DNA from: Micromonospora coriariae
Lineage (GTDB): Bacteria; Actinomycetota; Actinomycetes; Mycobacteriales; Micromonosporaceae
NCBI RefSeq assembly: GCF_900091455.1
Contig: NZ_LT607412.1
Location: 5,766,001 to 5,830,000, forward strand
Length of the DNA stretch: 64,000 bases
Reading direction: 5' to 3'
The notes beneath the pieces were generated by a model. That model was not told the DNA's origin. It did no database searches and saw only the letters and a list, made by a program, of their open reading frames with translations. This document shows, piece after piece, positions 1 through 8,635 of the stretch. How positions within the stretch are numbered: the first letter of the stretch is position 1; each line of letters begins with the position of its first letter. The position numbers and the translations under genes are program-made.

Positions 1-947
1 ACCCGGGGTGGGTAGCGCAGGCTGATGGCGATGAACTCTTCCGGCCCGCCGGCGATCACCGGGCCCCGCTCGGTCTCCACCACCTCGACCTCGACCGGGT
101 CCACCCCGGCCACCTCGATCGTCTCGACGTGGGTGTGTGCCGGACGCCAGCCGTCCGGGCCGAACGCCTCGACCACCGGGCCCCGCCGGCGCAGCCGCTC
201 GGCGTACAGGTCCTGGTAGTCGGCCATCGCGTTGGTGATCGCCCAGGCCACCGCGCCGGTGTGCGCGAAGTGCCCGATGCCCGGCACGCCCGGCATCGCC
301 AGCCCGACCACGTCGTACTCCGGGCAGGCCAACCGGATCTGCTGGTAGACGCCGGGATCCTCGATGAACCGGTGCGGGTCGCCGGCGAGCAGCGCGGCCC
401 CGGTGCCGGTCCGTTCGGCCGCGAGCAGCCATCCGTTGCTGCCGGCGACCGCCGGCCCGTCGGTGGCGAACAGGTCCCGCGCGTCCGGGCCGAGCCGGCG
501 CGCCACGTGCTCGCGCCAGAGCTTGCTGGGGAACCCCGCGAAGAGGATGTGGTGACCCAGCCAGATCGCCAGCGGTGTCCACGGCTGCCACCGGCCCGGA
601 CTCAGCCCGGCGGCGGAGAACTCGGGTGCCCGGGCCGCCCCGGCGGCGAGGCCGGCGTTCACCCCGGCCACGTACGCGCCCACCCAGGCGGCGGTCGCCG
701 GGTCGAGCGCGGCGTGGCAGCGACGGGCGGTGTCGTCGAGCCGGACCTGCCGGGCGAACCGGTCCCAGCCGAGCGCGTCAGCGCCCAGGAAGGAGGCGCT
801 GGTCCCCTGCGCCCGGTGCCGTTCCACCTCGATCTGCCAGGCCCGGTCGTACGCGGTCACCCGGCCCTGCGCCGTCGCCAGGGCGAGCGGGTCGTCGGCC
901 CGCAGGTGCGGCACACCCCACCGGTCGCGGAACCGCTCCGCGCTCAC
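1..947 (-). CDS. desG: DesG-like penicillin acylase family protein (3' end outside window)
   Basis: Reading the complement gives 315 residues of an N-terminal-nucleophile hydrolase of the penicillin acylase family. The family motif SNGWLL (Ser170 as probable nucleophile after autocleavage) is followed by AGDPHRF, the usual beta-chain start. The GTG start at 947 overlaps the stop of the upstream ATPase gene by four bases, so the two are translationally coupled. No signal peptide is seen, unlike periplasmic penicillin G acylases, so the enzyme should act in the cytoplasm. From published work, a penicillin-amidase-like gene in desferrioxamine clusters (desG) was proposed to put phenylacetyl groups on arylated desferrioxamines; position in this locus supports the same role here. 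The C-terminal part lies beyond base 1. Confidence 0.8.
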   Translation of the reverse strand, partial: MSAERFRDRWGVPHLRADDPLALATAQGRVTAYDRAWQIEVERHRAQGTSASFLGADALGWDRFARQVRLDDTARRCHAALDPATAAWVGAYVAGVNAGLAAGAARAPEFSAAGLSPGRWQPWTPLAIWLGHHILFAGFPSKLWREHVARRLGPDARDLFATDGPAVAGSNGWLLAAERTGTGAALLAGDPHRFIEDPGVYQQIRLACPEYDVVGLAMPGVPGIGHFAHTGAVAWAITNAMADYQDLYAERLRRRGPVVEAFGPDGWRPAHTHVETIEVAGVDPVEVEVVETERGPVIAGGPEEFIAISLRYPPR

Positions 948-1768
948 GCCGGCTCCGGGGCGGGCACGGTGGCCCGGCGCCGGGCGGCGGGGATGACCAG
1001 CGGGGTGCCGGTCTCCGGGTCGTCGATCACCCGGCAGGGCAGCCCGAACACCTCGGCCACCAGGTCCGCGGTGACCACCGAGGCCGGCTCGCCGGCGGCC
1101 ACCACCCGCCCGTCGCGCATGGCGATGAGGTGGGTGGCGTAGCGGGCGGCGTGGTTGAGGTCGTGCAGCACCGCGACCAGCGTGCGCCCCTGCTCCTCGT
1201 GCAGCCGGGCACAGAGGTCCAGGATCTCGATCTGGTGGGCGATGTCGAGGTAGGTGGTCGGCTCGTCGAGCAGCAGCAGCGGGGTCTGCTGGGCCAGCGC
1301 CATGGCGATCCAGACCCGTTGCCGCTGCCCGCCGGAGAGCTCGTCCACCGGCCGGTCGGCGAGGTCGGCGACCCCGGTGGCGGCCATCGACTCCTCGACG
1401 ACCCGCCCGTCCTCCCGGGACCACTGCCGCAGCAGCCCCTGGTGCGGGTACCGGCCCCGGGCCACCAGTTCGGCGACGCTGATGCCGTCCGGCGCGATCG
1501 ACGTCTGCGGCAGCAGGCCGAGCGTGCGGGCCACCTTCCGGGCGGGCATGTCGTGGATGTCCCGCCCGTCCAGCAGCACCGCGCCGGTGGTCGGACGCAG
1601 CATCCGGGACAGGGCACGCAGCAGGGTCGTCTTGCCGCAGGCGTTCGGGCCGATGATCACCGTGAAGGACCGGTCGGGCACCGCCACTGTCAGGTCCTCG
1701 GCGATGGTGCGCCGATCGTAGGCGAGGGTCAGCGCGGTGCCGCCGAGCCGTGAACTGCCGGGGTGCAT
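944..1768 (-). CDS. ABC transporter ATPase for ferric siderophore uptake (FepC/FecE type)
   Basis: 274 residues. Walker A GPNACGKTT near residue 42, signature LSGGQRQRVW, Walker B LLLLDEPTTYLD and the H-loop VLHDLNHAARYA are all present, and the length is typical for FepC-like subunits. It energises import of an iron-loaded hydroxamate siderophore through the two FecCD permeases encoded just upstream. The ATG at 1768 was chosen because GAAGGAGC stands at correct spacing before it; an open frame continues upstream but runs antisense-free into the permease gene with no other good site. The stop overlaps the start of desG. Regulation is presumably through the iron box at 3951-3969. Confidence 0.93.
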   Translation of the reverse strand: MHPGSSRLGGTALTLAYDRRTIAEDLTVAVPDRSFTVIIGPNACGKTTLLRALSRMLRPTTGAVLLDGRDIHDMPARKVARTLGLLPQTSIAPDGISVAELVARGRYPHQGLLRQWSREDGRVVEESMAATGVADLADRPVDELSGGQRQRVWIAMALAQQTPLLLLDEPTTYLDIAHQIEILDLCARLHEEQGRTLVAVLHDLNHAARYATHLIAMRDGRVVAAGEPASVVTADLVAEVFGLPCRVIDDPETGTPLVIPAARRRATVPAPEPA

Positions 1769-1797
1769 GGGTGCTCCTTCGAAGGCGTCGCGGGTGT

Positions 1798-2826
1798 TCA
1801 CAGCCGACCTGCCCGGCGTTCCATGGCCAGCAGCCAGACCAGGTAGCCGCCGCCGATCACCCCGGTCACCACACCGACCGGAAGCTGGTGCCCGGTGAAG
1901 GCCCGCTGGGCCAGCAGGTCGGCACCGACCAGCAGCGCCGCGCCGACCGCCATCGAGGGCACCAGGTTCGGTCCGGGCGCGCGGGTCAGCCGCTTCGCCA
2001 CGTGCGGCGCGACCAGCGCCACGAAGGACACCGGCCCGGCGGCGGCCGCCGCGAACGAGACCAGCAGCACCGCGGCGGCGAGCAGCGCCAGGCGCAGCCG
2101 GCGCACCGGCACGCCGAGGGCGCTGGCCGTGTCGTCGCCCAGTTCCATCATCCGCAGTGCCGGGGCGCAGCCGATGAGCACCAGCGGCGCCAGCACGGCC
2201 AGGACGGCGAGCAGCGGCCCGGCGTTGGCCCAGCCCCGCCCGTCCAGGCTGCCGGTGAGCCAGAGCACGGCGCGGGCGGCGTCCATCAGTGGCGCCCGGG
2301 TCAGCAGATAGCCGTTGACGCCGGTGAGGATCGCGGCGACGCCGATGCCGACCAGGATCAGCCGGTAGCCGTGCACCCCGCGCCGCCAGGCGAGCGCGTA
2401 GATCAGCAGGCCGGTACCGAGCCCGCCGGCCACCGCCGCGCCGGCCAGTGCCAGGCTGCTGCCGCCGAGAACGACCACCACCAGCGCGCCGGTCGCCGCG
2501 CCCTGGGTGAAGCCGAGCACGTCGGGGCTGCCCAGCGGGTTGCGTACCAGTGACTGGAACACGGTGCCGGCCAGCGCCAGCGCCGCGCCGACCAGCAGGG
2601 CGGTGACCAGCCGGGGCAGCCGCAACTCGCCGACGATGAACTGCTCGGCCGGGGTGCCGCCGCCGGTCAGCGTGCGCAGCACGTCGGCCGCGCCCATCGG
2701 GTAGTCGCCGCTGCCCAGGGCGACCAGGCCCAACCCGGCGGCGAGCAGCGCGGCACCGGAGCCGACGACCAGCGCGCGGGGGCGGAAGCGCAGCGAGAGC
2801 CCGCCCGGAGTACGGAGGATGGTCAT
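1798..2826 (-). CDS. FecCD-family siderophore ABC permease, second subunit (FepG type)
   Basis: 342 residues with about nine to ten hydrophobic segments and the family landmarks ELRLPRLVTALLVGAALALAG near residue 70, FQSLVRNPLGSPDVLGF after it, and GPVSFVALVAPH in the C-terminal half. It forms the membrane channel with the other FecCD subunit. Its ATG overlaps the stop of the upstream permease gene by four bases (ATGA), and the ATPase gene follows 29 bases later, giving one operon. A ferric hydroxamate substrate is inferred from the adjacent desferrioxamine genes. Confidence 0.92.
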   Translation of the reverse strand: MTILRTPGGLSLRFRPRALVVGSGAALLAAGLGLVALGSGDYPMGAADVLRTLTGGGTPAEQFIVGELRLPRLVTALLVGAALALAGTVFQSLVRNPLGSPDVLGFTQGAATGALVVVVLGGSSLALAGAAVAGGLGTGLLIYALAWRRGVHGYRLILVGIGVAAILTGVNGYLLTRAPLMDAARAVLWLTGSLDGRGWANAGPLLAVLAVLAPLVLIGCAPALRMMELGDDTASALGVPVRRLRLALLAAAVLLVSFAAAAAGPVSFVALVAPHVAKRLTRAPGPNLVPSMAVGAALLVGADLLAQRAFTGHQLPVGVVTGVIGGGYLVWLLAMERRAGRL

Positions 2827-3863
2827 GGGTGGGCCACCCGTCCGCGGGTGACCAGCCAGAGGAAGAGGGGACCGCCCAGCACTGCGGTGACCATGCCGAC
2901 CTGGAGTTCACCCGGCCGGCCCAGCACCCGGCCCAACACGTCGGCGCCGAGCAGCAGCACCGGCGCGAGCACCGCGCAGTACGGCAGCAGCCAGCGCAGG
3001 TCGGGGCCGGTCAGGGCGCGGACCAGGTGCGGCACCAGCAGCCCGACGAAGACGATCGGCCCGCAGGCGGCGGTCGCCGCGCCGCAGAGCAGGGTGACCG
3101 CGACGATCACGGTGGCCCGGATCAGCGCGGGTCGGGCGCCCAGGGCGCGCGCGGCGTCGTCGCCGAGCGCGAGGGCGTTCAGCGGGCGGGCGGCGCCGAG
3201 CGCGACCAGCAGGCCGACCAGGATGAACGGCAGCACCCGGGTCACGGTCGTGGAGTCCGCGCTGGCCAGTGAGCCGACCGTCCAGAACCGCAGCCGCTCC
3301 AGCGAGGCGGTGTCCAGCAGCATCACAGCGCTCACGTACGAGAAGAGGGTGGCGTTCAGCGCCGCGCCGGCCAGCGCGAGGCGGGCCGGGGTGGCCCCGC
3401 GCCCGCCACCCACGGCGTAGACCAGCGCGGTGACCACCGCCGCGCCGAGCAGCGCGAACCAGACGTACCCGCCGATGGCCGTGACGCCCAGGAACGCGGC
3501 GGCGGAGGCGACGGCGGCGGAGGCGCCGGCGTTGATGCCGAGCAGACCGGGGTCGGCCAGCGGGTTGCGGGTGAGGGCCTGCATCACCGCGCCGGCGACC
3601 CCGAGCGCCGCGCCGGCGATCAGCCCGAGCAGGGTGCGCGGCAGGCGCATCCGGTGCACCACGGCGTACTCGGTGGCGTCGCGGTGCAGCAACCCGGACC
3701 AGACGTCGCCGAGTGACATGGACTTCGCGCCGACCGCGATGCTGAGCAGCAGGACCACGCCGAGCAGCGCCACGGCGCCGATCAGGCCTGCGGCGCGGGC
3801 CGCGTCGCGACCGCGTCGCACCGGCGGTGGTCCGGGGGGTGGTGCCGCCAGACCGACCGGCAC
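2823..3863 (-). CDS. FecCD-family siderophore ABC permease, first subunit (FepD type)
   Basis: 346 residues, polytopic, with RMRLPRTLLGLIAGAALGVAG, MQALTRNPLADPGLLGI and GPIVFVGLLVPHLVRAL, the same landmarks as its partner. A proline-rich cytoplasmic tail of about 25 residues precedes the first membrane segment. A GTG at 3863 is taken as start; no clear ribosome site stands before it, so the start is the least certain point. It is the first gene of the minus-strand operon and lies about 90 bases from the iron box that it shares with the divergent binding-protein gene. Confidence 0.9.
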   Translation of the reverse strand: MPVGLAAPPPGPPPVRRGRDAARAAGLIGAVALLGVVLLLSIAVGAKSMSLGDVWSGLLHRDATEYAVVHRMRLPRTLLGLIAGAALGVAGAVMQALTRNPLADPGLLGINAGASAAVASAAAFLGVTAIGGYVWFALLGAAVVTALVYAVGGGRGATPARLALAGAALNATLFSYVSAVMLLDTASLERLRFWTVGSLASADSTTVTRVLPFILVGLLVALGAARPLNALALGDDAARALGARPALIRATVIVAVTLLCGAATAACGPIVFVGLLVPHLVRALTGPDLRWLLPYCAVLAPVLLLGADVLGRVLGRPGELQVGMVTAVLGGPLFLWLVTRGRVAHP

Positions 3864-3939
3864 GCGTGGTGCCGGTCTGGTGGCGGAGGGTGTGGCGTCC
3901 AGTGTGGGCTCCGGGGTGTGGCGACACGACGTACCGCTG

Positions 3940-3967
3940 TTGACAACGAACGAGGTTAGGCTAACCT
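3940..3967 (+). promoter_or_regulatory. Probable promoter of the binding-protein/des operon
   Basis: TTGACA at 3940-3945 and TAACCT at 3962-3967 with a 16-base spacer. The -10 element lies inside the iron box, so a bound iron repressor would block RNA polymerase. Inferred from sequence only. Confidence 0.5.
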
Positions 3968-3969
3968 AA
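3951..3969. promoter_or_regulatory. Iron box (IdeR/DmdR1-type operator)
   Basis: The 19 bases match the actinobacterial iron-box consensus TTAGGTTAGGCTAACCTAA at 17 of 19 positions; only the first two differ (CG for TT). It lies between divergent transport and binding-protein/biosynthesis operons, the place expected for an operator that represses both under iron sufficiency. Confidence 0.9.
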
Positions 3970-4018
3970 CCCCGCTGTCCTGGTCGACCCGGCCGTCCCC
4001 TGATCGAAAGACAACACC

Positions 4019-5050
4019 ATGCCCGATGCCCTGTCCGCCCGTCGCCTCTCCCGTCGCGGTCTGCTGGCCGCCGGTGGCGCCGCCACGCTGGCCACCCTGC
4101 TCGCCGGCTGCGGCAAGGACGACGCCGCGAAGCCCGCCGCCAGCAACGGAAACGGCCCCTGGTCGTTCACCGACGACCGCAACCAGAAGGTCGAGGCGGC
4201 CGCTCGTCCGACCCGCGTGGTGGCCTTCACGGGGGTCGCGGCGGCGCTGATCGATTTCGGTCTCGACAAGCAGGTCGTTGGCGTGTTCGGCGAGACCAAG
4301 CGCGCCGACGGCACGGCCGAACCGCAGGCCGGCGACCTGAACATCGAGACCGTGGAGATCCTCGGCAACGTGTGGGGCGAGTTCAGCCTGGAGAAGTACG
4401 CGGCGCTGCGCCCCGAACTGCTGGTCACGCACATGTACGACCCGGACGCCCTCTGGTACGTGCCGGACGAGAGCAAGGCCAAGATCCTGCCGCTCGCGCC
4501 GAGCGTGGCGATCACCACCGCCCGGGTGCCGATGACCAAGCCCATCGAGCGGTACGCCGCGCTGGCCGAGTCGCTCGGCGCGGACCTGTCCGCGAAGAAG
4601 GTCACCGACGCGAAGGCCCGCTTCGAGGCCGGTGCCGAGGCGGTCCGCCAGGCCGTCAAGGCCAACCCGGGGATCAAGGTCATGGCCTGCTCCGGCAGCC
4701 CCGACCTGTTCTACGTCTCCAACCCCAAGGTGAGCACCGACCTGATGTACTTCGCCGAGCTGGGAGTGGACATCGTGGTCCCCACCAAGCTCGAAGCCGG
4801 CGACTACTTCGAGGCGCTGAGCTGGGAGAACGCCGGCAAGTTCCCGGCCGACCTGATCCTGCTGGACAACCGCAGCACCGCCTTGCAGCCCAAGGACCTC
4901 ACCGCCAAGCCCACCTGGCAGCAGCTGCCGGCGGTCAAGGCCAACCAGGTGACCCCGTGGGACACTGTGCCCCGCTTCTCGTACGCCGGCTCCGCGCCGC
5001 TGCTGGAGAACCTCGCCACCGCCATCCGGAACGCGAAGAAGATCAGCTGA
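4019..5050 (+). CDS. desE: Iron-siderophore-binding lipoprotein (DesE-like)
   Basis: 343 residues. The N-terminus has a twin-arginine stretch (RLSRRGLLAAGG) and a lipobox LLAGC, so it is exported, possibly by Tat, and lipid-anchored. The rest is a periplasmic-binding-protein fold of the FepB/FhuD class: RPTRVVAFTGVAAALIDFGLDKQ at the start of lobe one and the FSYAGSAPLLENLA end of lobe two. It should capture ferrioxamine and deliver it to the divergent FecCD transporter. It is the first gene of the plus-strand operon, directly after the iron box, matching desE of the streptomycete cluster. The name is by context and could equally belong to a related hydroxamate-binding protein. Confidence 0.85.
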   Translation: MPDALSARRLSRRGLLAAGGAATLATLLAGCGKDDAAKPAASNGNGPWSFTDDRNQKVEAAARPTRVVAFTGVAAALIDFGLDKQVVGVFGETKRADGTAEPQAGDLNIETVEILGNVWGEFSLEKYAALRPELLVTHMYDPDALWYVPDESKAKILPLAPSVAITTARVPMTKPIERYAALAESLGADLSAKKVTDAKARFEAGAEAVRQAVKANPGIKVMACSGSPDLFYVSNPKVSTDLMYFAELGVDIVVPTKLEAGDYFEALSWENAGKFPADLILLDNRSTALQPKDLTAKPTWQQLPAVKANQVTPWDTVPRFSYAGSAPLLENLATAIRNAKKIS

Positions 5051-5093
5051 CGCCGTGACCGCCTGACCGGCGACCCATTCGAAGGCAGCACCG

Positions 5094-5119
5094 CCCCCGG
5101 CGCTCGAGCGCGCCGGGGG
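5094..5119 (+). terminator. Hairpin between binding-protein gene and desA
   Basis: A perfect 10-base stem (CCCCCGGCGC / GCGCCGGGGG) with a 6-base loop, with no T-run after it. It could lower read-through from desE into desA, or stabilise the upstream message end. Confidence 0.5.
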
Positions 5120-5160
5120 AGGGTTCCGGCTGCCCATCGTCGAGAACGTGGAGGACATCC

Positions 5161-6711
5161 GTGACCCTGCCGACGTACCCCGTCGAGACCACCGCGCCGC
5201 CGTCGGCGCCGGCCACCGTGCCGGCCGTCGCGCGGGCACAGCTGCTGCACGGCGACTCGGTCGAGCAGTACCGGCGGACACTCGCCGACGGCGTCGACCG
5301 GATCGCCCGCCGGGTGGCCACCGTGGACCGGCCCGGCACCGGGATCAGCCCCGCCGAACTGGCTCCCGTGGTCGACCGCGTCGACCTGGACCGGCCACTG
5401 GGCGACGCGGGCGCCGCGCTGGACGAACTGGAGGACGTCTACCTGCGCGACGCCGTCTGGTTCCACCACCCCCGCTACCTTGCCCACCTCAACTGCCCGG
5501 TGGCCATCCCGGCGCTGCTCGGCGAGGCGATGCTCACCGCCGTGAACTCCTCCCTGGACACCTGGGACCAGAGCGCCGGGGCCACCCTCATCGAACGGCG
5601 TCTGATCGACTGGACCGCCGCGCGGGTCGGCCTCGGCCCCACCGCCGACGGTGTCTTCACCAGCGGGGGAAGCCAGTCCAACCTCCACGCGCTGCTGCTG
5701 GCCCGGGAGGAGGCGTGCGCCGCCGCGACCACCCCGGCGGCCCGCGCCGACCTGCTGCCCCGGCTGCGTGTCCTCACCTCCGCCGCCGGTCACTTCAGCG
5801 TGCAGAAGTCCGCCAAGCTGCTCGGCCTGGCCCCGGACGCGGTGATCGCGGTGCCCACCGACCCGCAGCGGCGGATCCGCCCGGCCGCCGTCCGCGCCGA
5901 GATCGCCCGGTGCCGGCAGGACGGGCTGGTGGTCATGGCGGTCGTCGGCACCGCCGGCACCACCGACTTCGGCTCCATCGACCCGATCGCCGACCTGGCC
6001 GACGTCTGCGCGGCAGCCGGCGTGTGGCTGCACGTCGACGCCGCGTACGGCTGCGGTCTGCTGGTCTCGCGGACCCGGCGGCACCTGCTCGACGGCATCG
6101 AGCGGGCCGACTCGGTGACCGTCGACTACCACAAGTCGTTCTTCCAGCCGGTCAGCTCCAGCGCGCTGCTGGTGCGCGACCGGCGGGTGCTGCGGCACGC
6201 CACCTACCACGCCGACTACCTCAACCCGGCGCGGATGGTGGAGCAGCGGATCCCCAACCAGGTCGACAAGAGCCTGCAGACCACCCGTCGCTTCGACGCG
6301 CTGAAGCTCTGGCTGACCCTGCGGGTGATGGGCCCGGACGCGCTCGGCGCGCTCTTCGACGAGGTGGTCGACCGGGCCGCCGACGCCTGGGAGCTGGTCA
6401 GCGAGGATCCCCGCTTCGAGGTCGTGGCCCGCTCCGAGCTGAGCACGGTGGTCTTCCGCTACCTGCCCATCGGCCCGGGCCGGGAGCTGGCCGACGCGGC
6501 CAACCTGCACGCCCGGGAGGCGCTGGCCGCCACCGGCGCCGCGGTCGTCGCCGGAACCCGGGTGGACGGGCGGCACTTCCTGAAGTTCACCCTGCTGAAC
6601 CCGGCCACCACTCTCGACGACGTCGGCCACGTGCTCGAACTGATCGCCACCCACGCCGGCCGGTACGTGCACGACCGTACCGCCGCCGACCTGACCTGCC
6701 ACGTCGGCTGA
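5161..6711 (+). CDS. desA: PLP-dependent L-lysine decarboxylase DesA
   Basis: 516 residues of the group II amino acid decarboxylase family. HVDAAYG carries the PLP-contacting Asp, and [16 protein letters not shown] carries the Schiff-base Lys325. It should make cadaverine from lysine, the first step of desferrioxamine synthesis. GTG start at 5161 (GTGACCCTGCCG) follows a GTGGAGG-like ribosome site. The stop TGA overlaps an ATG of the next frame, and desB, desC and desD follow without gaps. Assignment as lysine rather than diaminobutyrate decarboxylase rests on the neighbours. Confidence 0.93.
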   Translation: MTLPTYPVETTAPPSAPATVPAVARAQLLHGDSVEQYRRTLADGVDRIARRVATVDRPGTGISPAELAPVVDRVDLDRPLGDAGAALDELEDVYLRDAVWFHHPRYLAHLNCPVAIPALLGEAMLTAVNSSLDTWDQSAGATLIERRLIDWTAARVGLGPTADGVFTSGGSQSNLHALLLAREEACAAATTPAARADLLPRLRVLTSAAGHFSVQKSAKLLGLAPDAVIAVPTDPQRRIRPAAVRAEIARCRQDGLVVMAVVGTAGTTDFGSIDPIADLADVCAAAGVWLHVDAAYGCGLLVSRTRRHLLDGIERADSVTVDYHKSFFQPVSSSALLVRDRRVLRHATYHADYLNPARMVEQRIPNQVDKSLQTTRRFDALKLWLTLRVMGPDALGALFDEVVDRAADAWELVSEDPRFEVVARSELSTVVFRYLPIGPGRELADAANLHAREALAATGAAVVAGTRVDGRHFLKFTLLNPATTLDDVGHVLELIATHAGRYVHDRTAADLTCHVG

Positions 6712-6740
6712 TGCCGGCGAACCCGCGCCTGGAGGGCCGG

Positions 6741-8030
6741 ATGTCCACCCACGACTTCATCGCCATCGGGCTGGGCCCGTACAACCTGGGTCTGGCCTGC
6801 CTCACCGCGCCGATCGAGGAGCTGGACGGGGTGTTCCTGGAGGCCCGGCCGAGCCTGGCCTGGCACCCCGGCATGCTGCTGGAGTCGGCCCGGTTGCAGA
6901 CCCCGTTCATCGCCGACCTGGTCAGCCTCGCCGACCCCACCTCGGCGTACTCCTTCCTCAACTACCTCAAGGAGATCGGCCGGCTCTACCCGTTCTACAT
7001 CCGGGAGAGCTTCTACCCACTGCGCAGCGAGTACGACGCGTACTGCCGGTGGGCGGCGGCGAAGCTGCCGAACCTGCGCTTCGGCCAGGCGGTCACCACC
7101 GTGGAGTACGACCCGGCCGACGAGCGGTACGTGGTGCGGGCGGACACCGGCGCGGGGGAGAGCGTCGAGTACCGCGCCCGGCACCTGGTGCTCGGCACCG
7201 GCACCCCGCCGCACCTGCCGCCCGCCGTCGCCGGGCTGCCCCGCGACGCGGTGCACAACTCGCGTTACCTGGAGCACCGGGACGCGCTGCGCACCAAGCG
7301 CAGCATCACAGTGGTGGGCAGCGGGCAGTCCGCCGCCGAGATCTACCACGACCTGCTCGGCGACCTCGGCCGGTACGGCTACCAACTGAACTGGGTCACC
7401 CGCTCGCCGCGGTTCTTCCCCCTCGAATACACCAGGCTCACCCTCGAGATGACCTCACCGGACTACGTGGACTACTTCCACGTGCTGCCCGAGGCCACCC
7501 GCTACCGGCTGGAGTCCGAGCAGAAGGGGCTGTTCAAGGGGATCAACGCCGACCTGATCAACGACATCTTCGACCTGCTCTACGCGCACAGCGTCGATGG
7601 GCCGGTGAACACCCGGCTGCTCACCAACACCGAGCTGACCAGCGCCGACCACCACGACGGGGCGTACACGCTGGGGTTGCGCCAGGTGGAACAGGAGCGC
7701 GACTTCACCCTGCGGACCGAGGGCCTGGTGCTGGCGACCGGCTACCGCTACCGGGTGCCGGAGTTCCTCACGCCGGTGCGCGACCGGATCCGCTGGGACG
7801 CGCACGGCCGCTTCGACGTGGCCCGCAACTACAGCATCGACCACACCGGCCGGGGCATCTTCCTGCAGAACGCGGGCACCCACACGCACAGCATCACCTC
7901 ACCGGACCTGGGCATGGGGGCGTACCGCAACTCGTGGATCATCCGGGAGCTGCTCGGCCGGGAGCACTATCCGATCGAGAAGAGCATCACCTTCCAGGAG
8001 TTCGGCGCGCCCGCCGGGGTGGCGTCGTGA
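6741..8030 (+). CDS. desB: Lysine/cadaverine N-hydroxylase DesB
   Basis: 429 residues. FAD-binding [13 protein letters not shown] at the N-terminus, [20 protein letters not shown] typical of lysine/ornithine N-monooxygenases, the NADPH motif [10 protein letters not shown], and the C-terminal [13 protein letters not shown] are present. It hydroxylates cadaverine to N-hydroxycadaverine. The ATG at 6741 is chosen over one at 6711 because GGAGGG stands just before it and MSTHDF matches known DesB starts. It overlaps desC by four bases. Confidence 0.94.
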   Translation: MSTHDFIAIGLGPYNLGLACLTAPIEELDGVFLEARPSLAWHPGMLLESARLQTPFIADLVSLADPTSAYSFLNYLKEIGRLYPFYIRESFYPLRSEYDAYCRWAAAKLPNLRFGQAVTTVEYDPADERYVVRADTGAGESVEYRARHLVLGTGTPPHLPPAVAGLPRDAVHNSRYLEHRDALRTKRSITVVGSGQSAAEIYHDLLGDLGRYGYQLNWVTRSPRFFPLEYTRLTLEMTSPDYVDYFHVLPEATRYRLESEQKGLFKGINADLINDIFDLLYAHSVDGPVNTRLLTNTELTSADHHDGAYTLGLRQVEQERDFTLRTEGLVLATGYRYRVPEFLTPVRDRIRWDAHGRFDVARNYSIDHTGRGIFLQNAGTHTHSITSPDLGMGAYRNSWIIRELLGREHYPIEKSITFQEFGAPAGVAS

Positions 8031-8635
8031 CCGTCGTCTTCACCCGCATCGACGACGGGCTCGGTGAGTTCGCGCTGCGTACCCTCGACCCGGACGCCGA
8101 CGCCGCGCTGCTGCACGCCTGGGTGACCCACCCGAAGGCGGCGTTCTGGCTGATGCAGGACGCCGACCCGTCCGGGGTGGCCGAGGAGTACCGGCGGATC
8201 GCCGCCCACCCGCACCACGACGCGTACCTCGGCCTGTGCGACGGGCGTCCCGCCTTCCTGGCCGAACGCTACGACCCGGCGCGCGTCGAGCTGGTCGGCC
8301 GGTACGACGCCCAGCCCGGCGACGTGGGCATGCACTTTCTCTGCGCACCCACCGACACCCCGGTGCACGGCTTCACCCGAGCGGTGATCACCACCGTCAT
8401 GGCCTGGCTCTTCGCCGACCCGGCGACCCGCCGCGTTGTGGTCGAGCCGGACGTGCGCAACACCGCCGTGCACGCGCTGAACGCCGCCGTCGGTTTCGAG
8501 GTCGTCGGCGCCATCGCCAAGCCCGAGAAGGAGGCGCTGCTGAGCGTCTGCACCCGGGCCCGCTTCCGCGCCGCGACCGACCGGGCCGCCACCGACCGCG
8601 CTGCCGCCACCCGAACCGAAGGAGCCCCGGCGTGA
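8027..8635 (+). CDS. desC: N-hydroxycadaverine acyltransferase DesC
   Basis: 202 residues, a GNAT-fold acyltransferase of the IucB/RhbD type. Landmarks are [16 protein letters not shown] at the N-terminus, the central GMHFLCAP strand, and [21 protein letters not shown] in the acyl-CoA region. It transfers succinyl or acetyl from CoA to N-hydroxycadaverine. The GTG at 8027 overlaps the desB stop (GTGA). The last 30 residues are a low-complexity Ala/Thr/Arg tail containing the tandem repeat [11 protein letters not shown], likely dispensable. Confidence 0.92.
   Translation: MTVVFTRIDDGLGEFALRTLDPDADAALLHAWVTHPKAAFWLMQDADPSGVAEEYRRIAAHPHHDAYLGLCDGRPAFLAERYDPARVELVGRYDAQPGDVGMHFLCAPTDTPVHGFTRAVITTVMAWLFADPATRRVVVEPDVRNTAVHALNAAVGFEVVGAIAKPEKEALLSVCTRARFRAATDRAATDRAAATRTEGAPA

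Noticed and set aside
129-1142. Plus-strand frame over desG
   Set aside because: Arg/Gly/Val-rich translation with no motif, while the complement gives a clear penicillin acylase fold.
4804-6702. Long open frame opposite desA
   Set aside because: Composition is Gly/Val/Gln/Arg-rich without any domain, a shadow of high-GC coding DNA; desA on the other strand has full catalytic motifs. Many similar long antisense frames in the window were dropped for the same reason.
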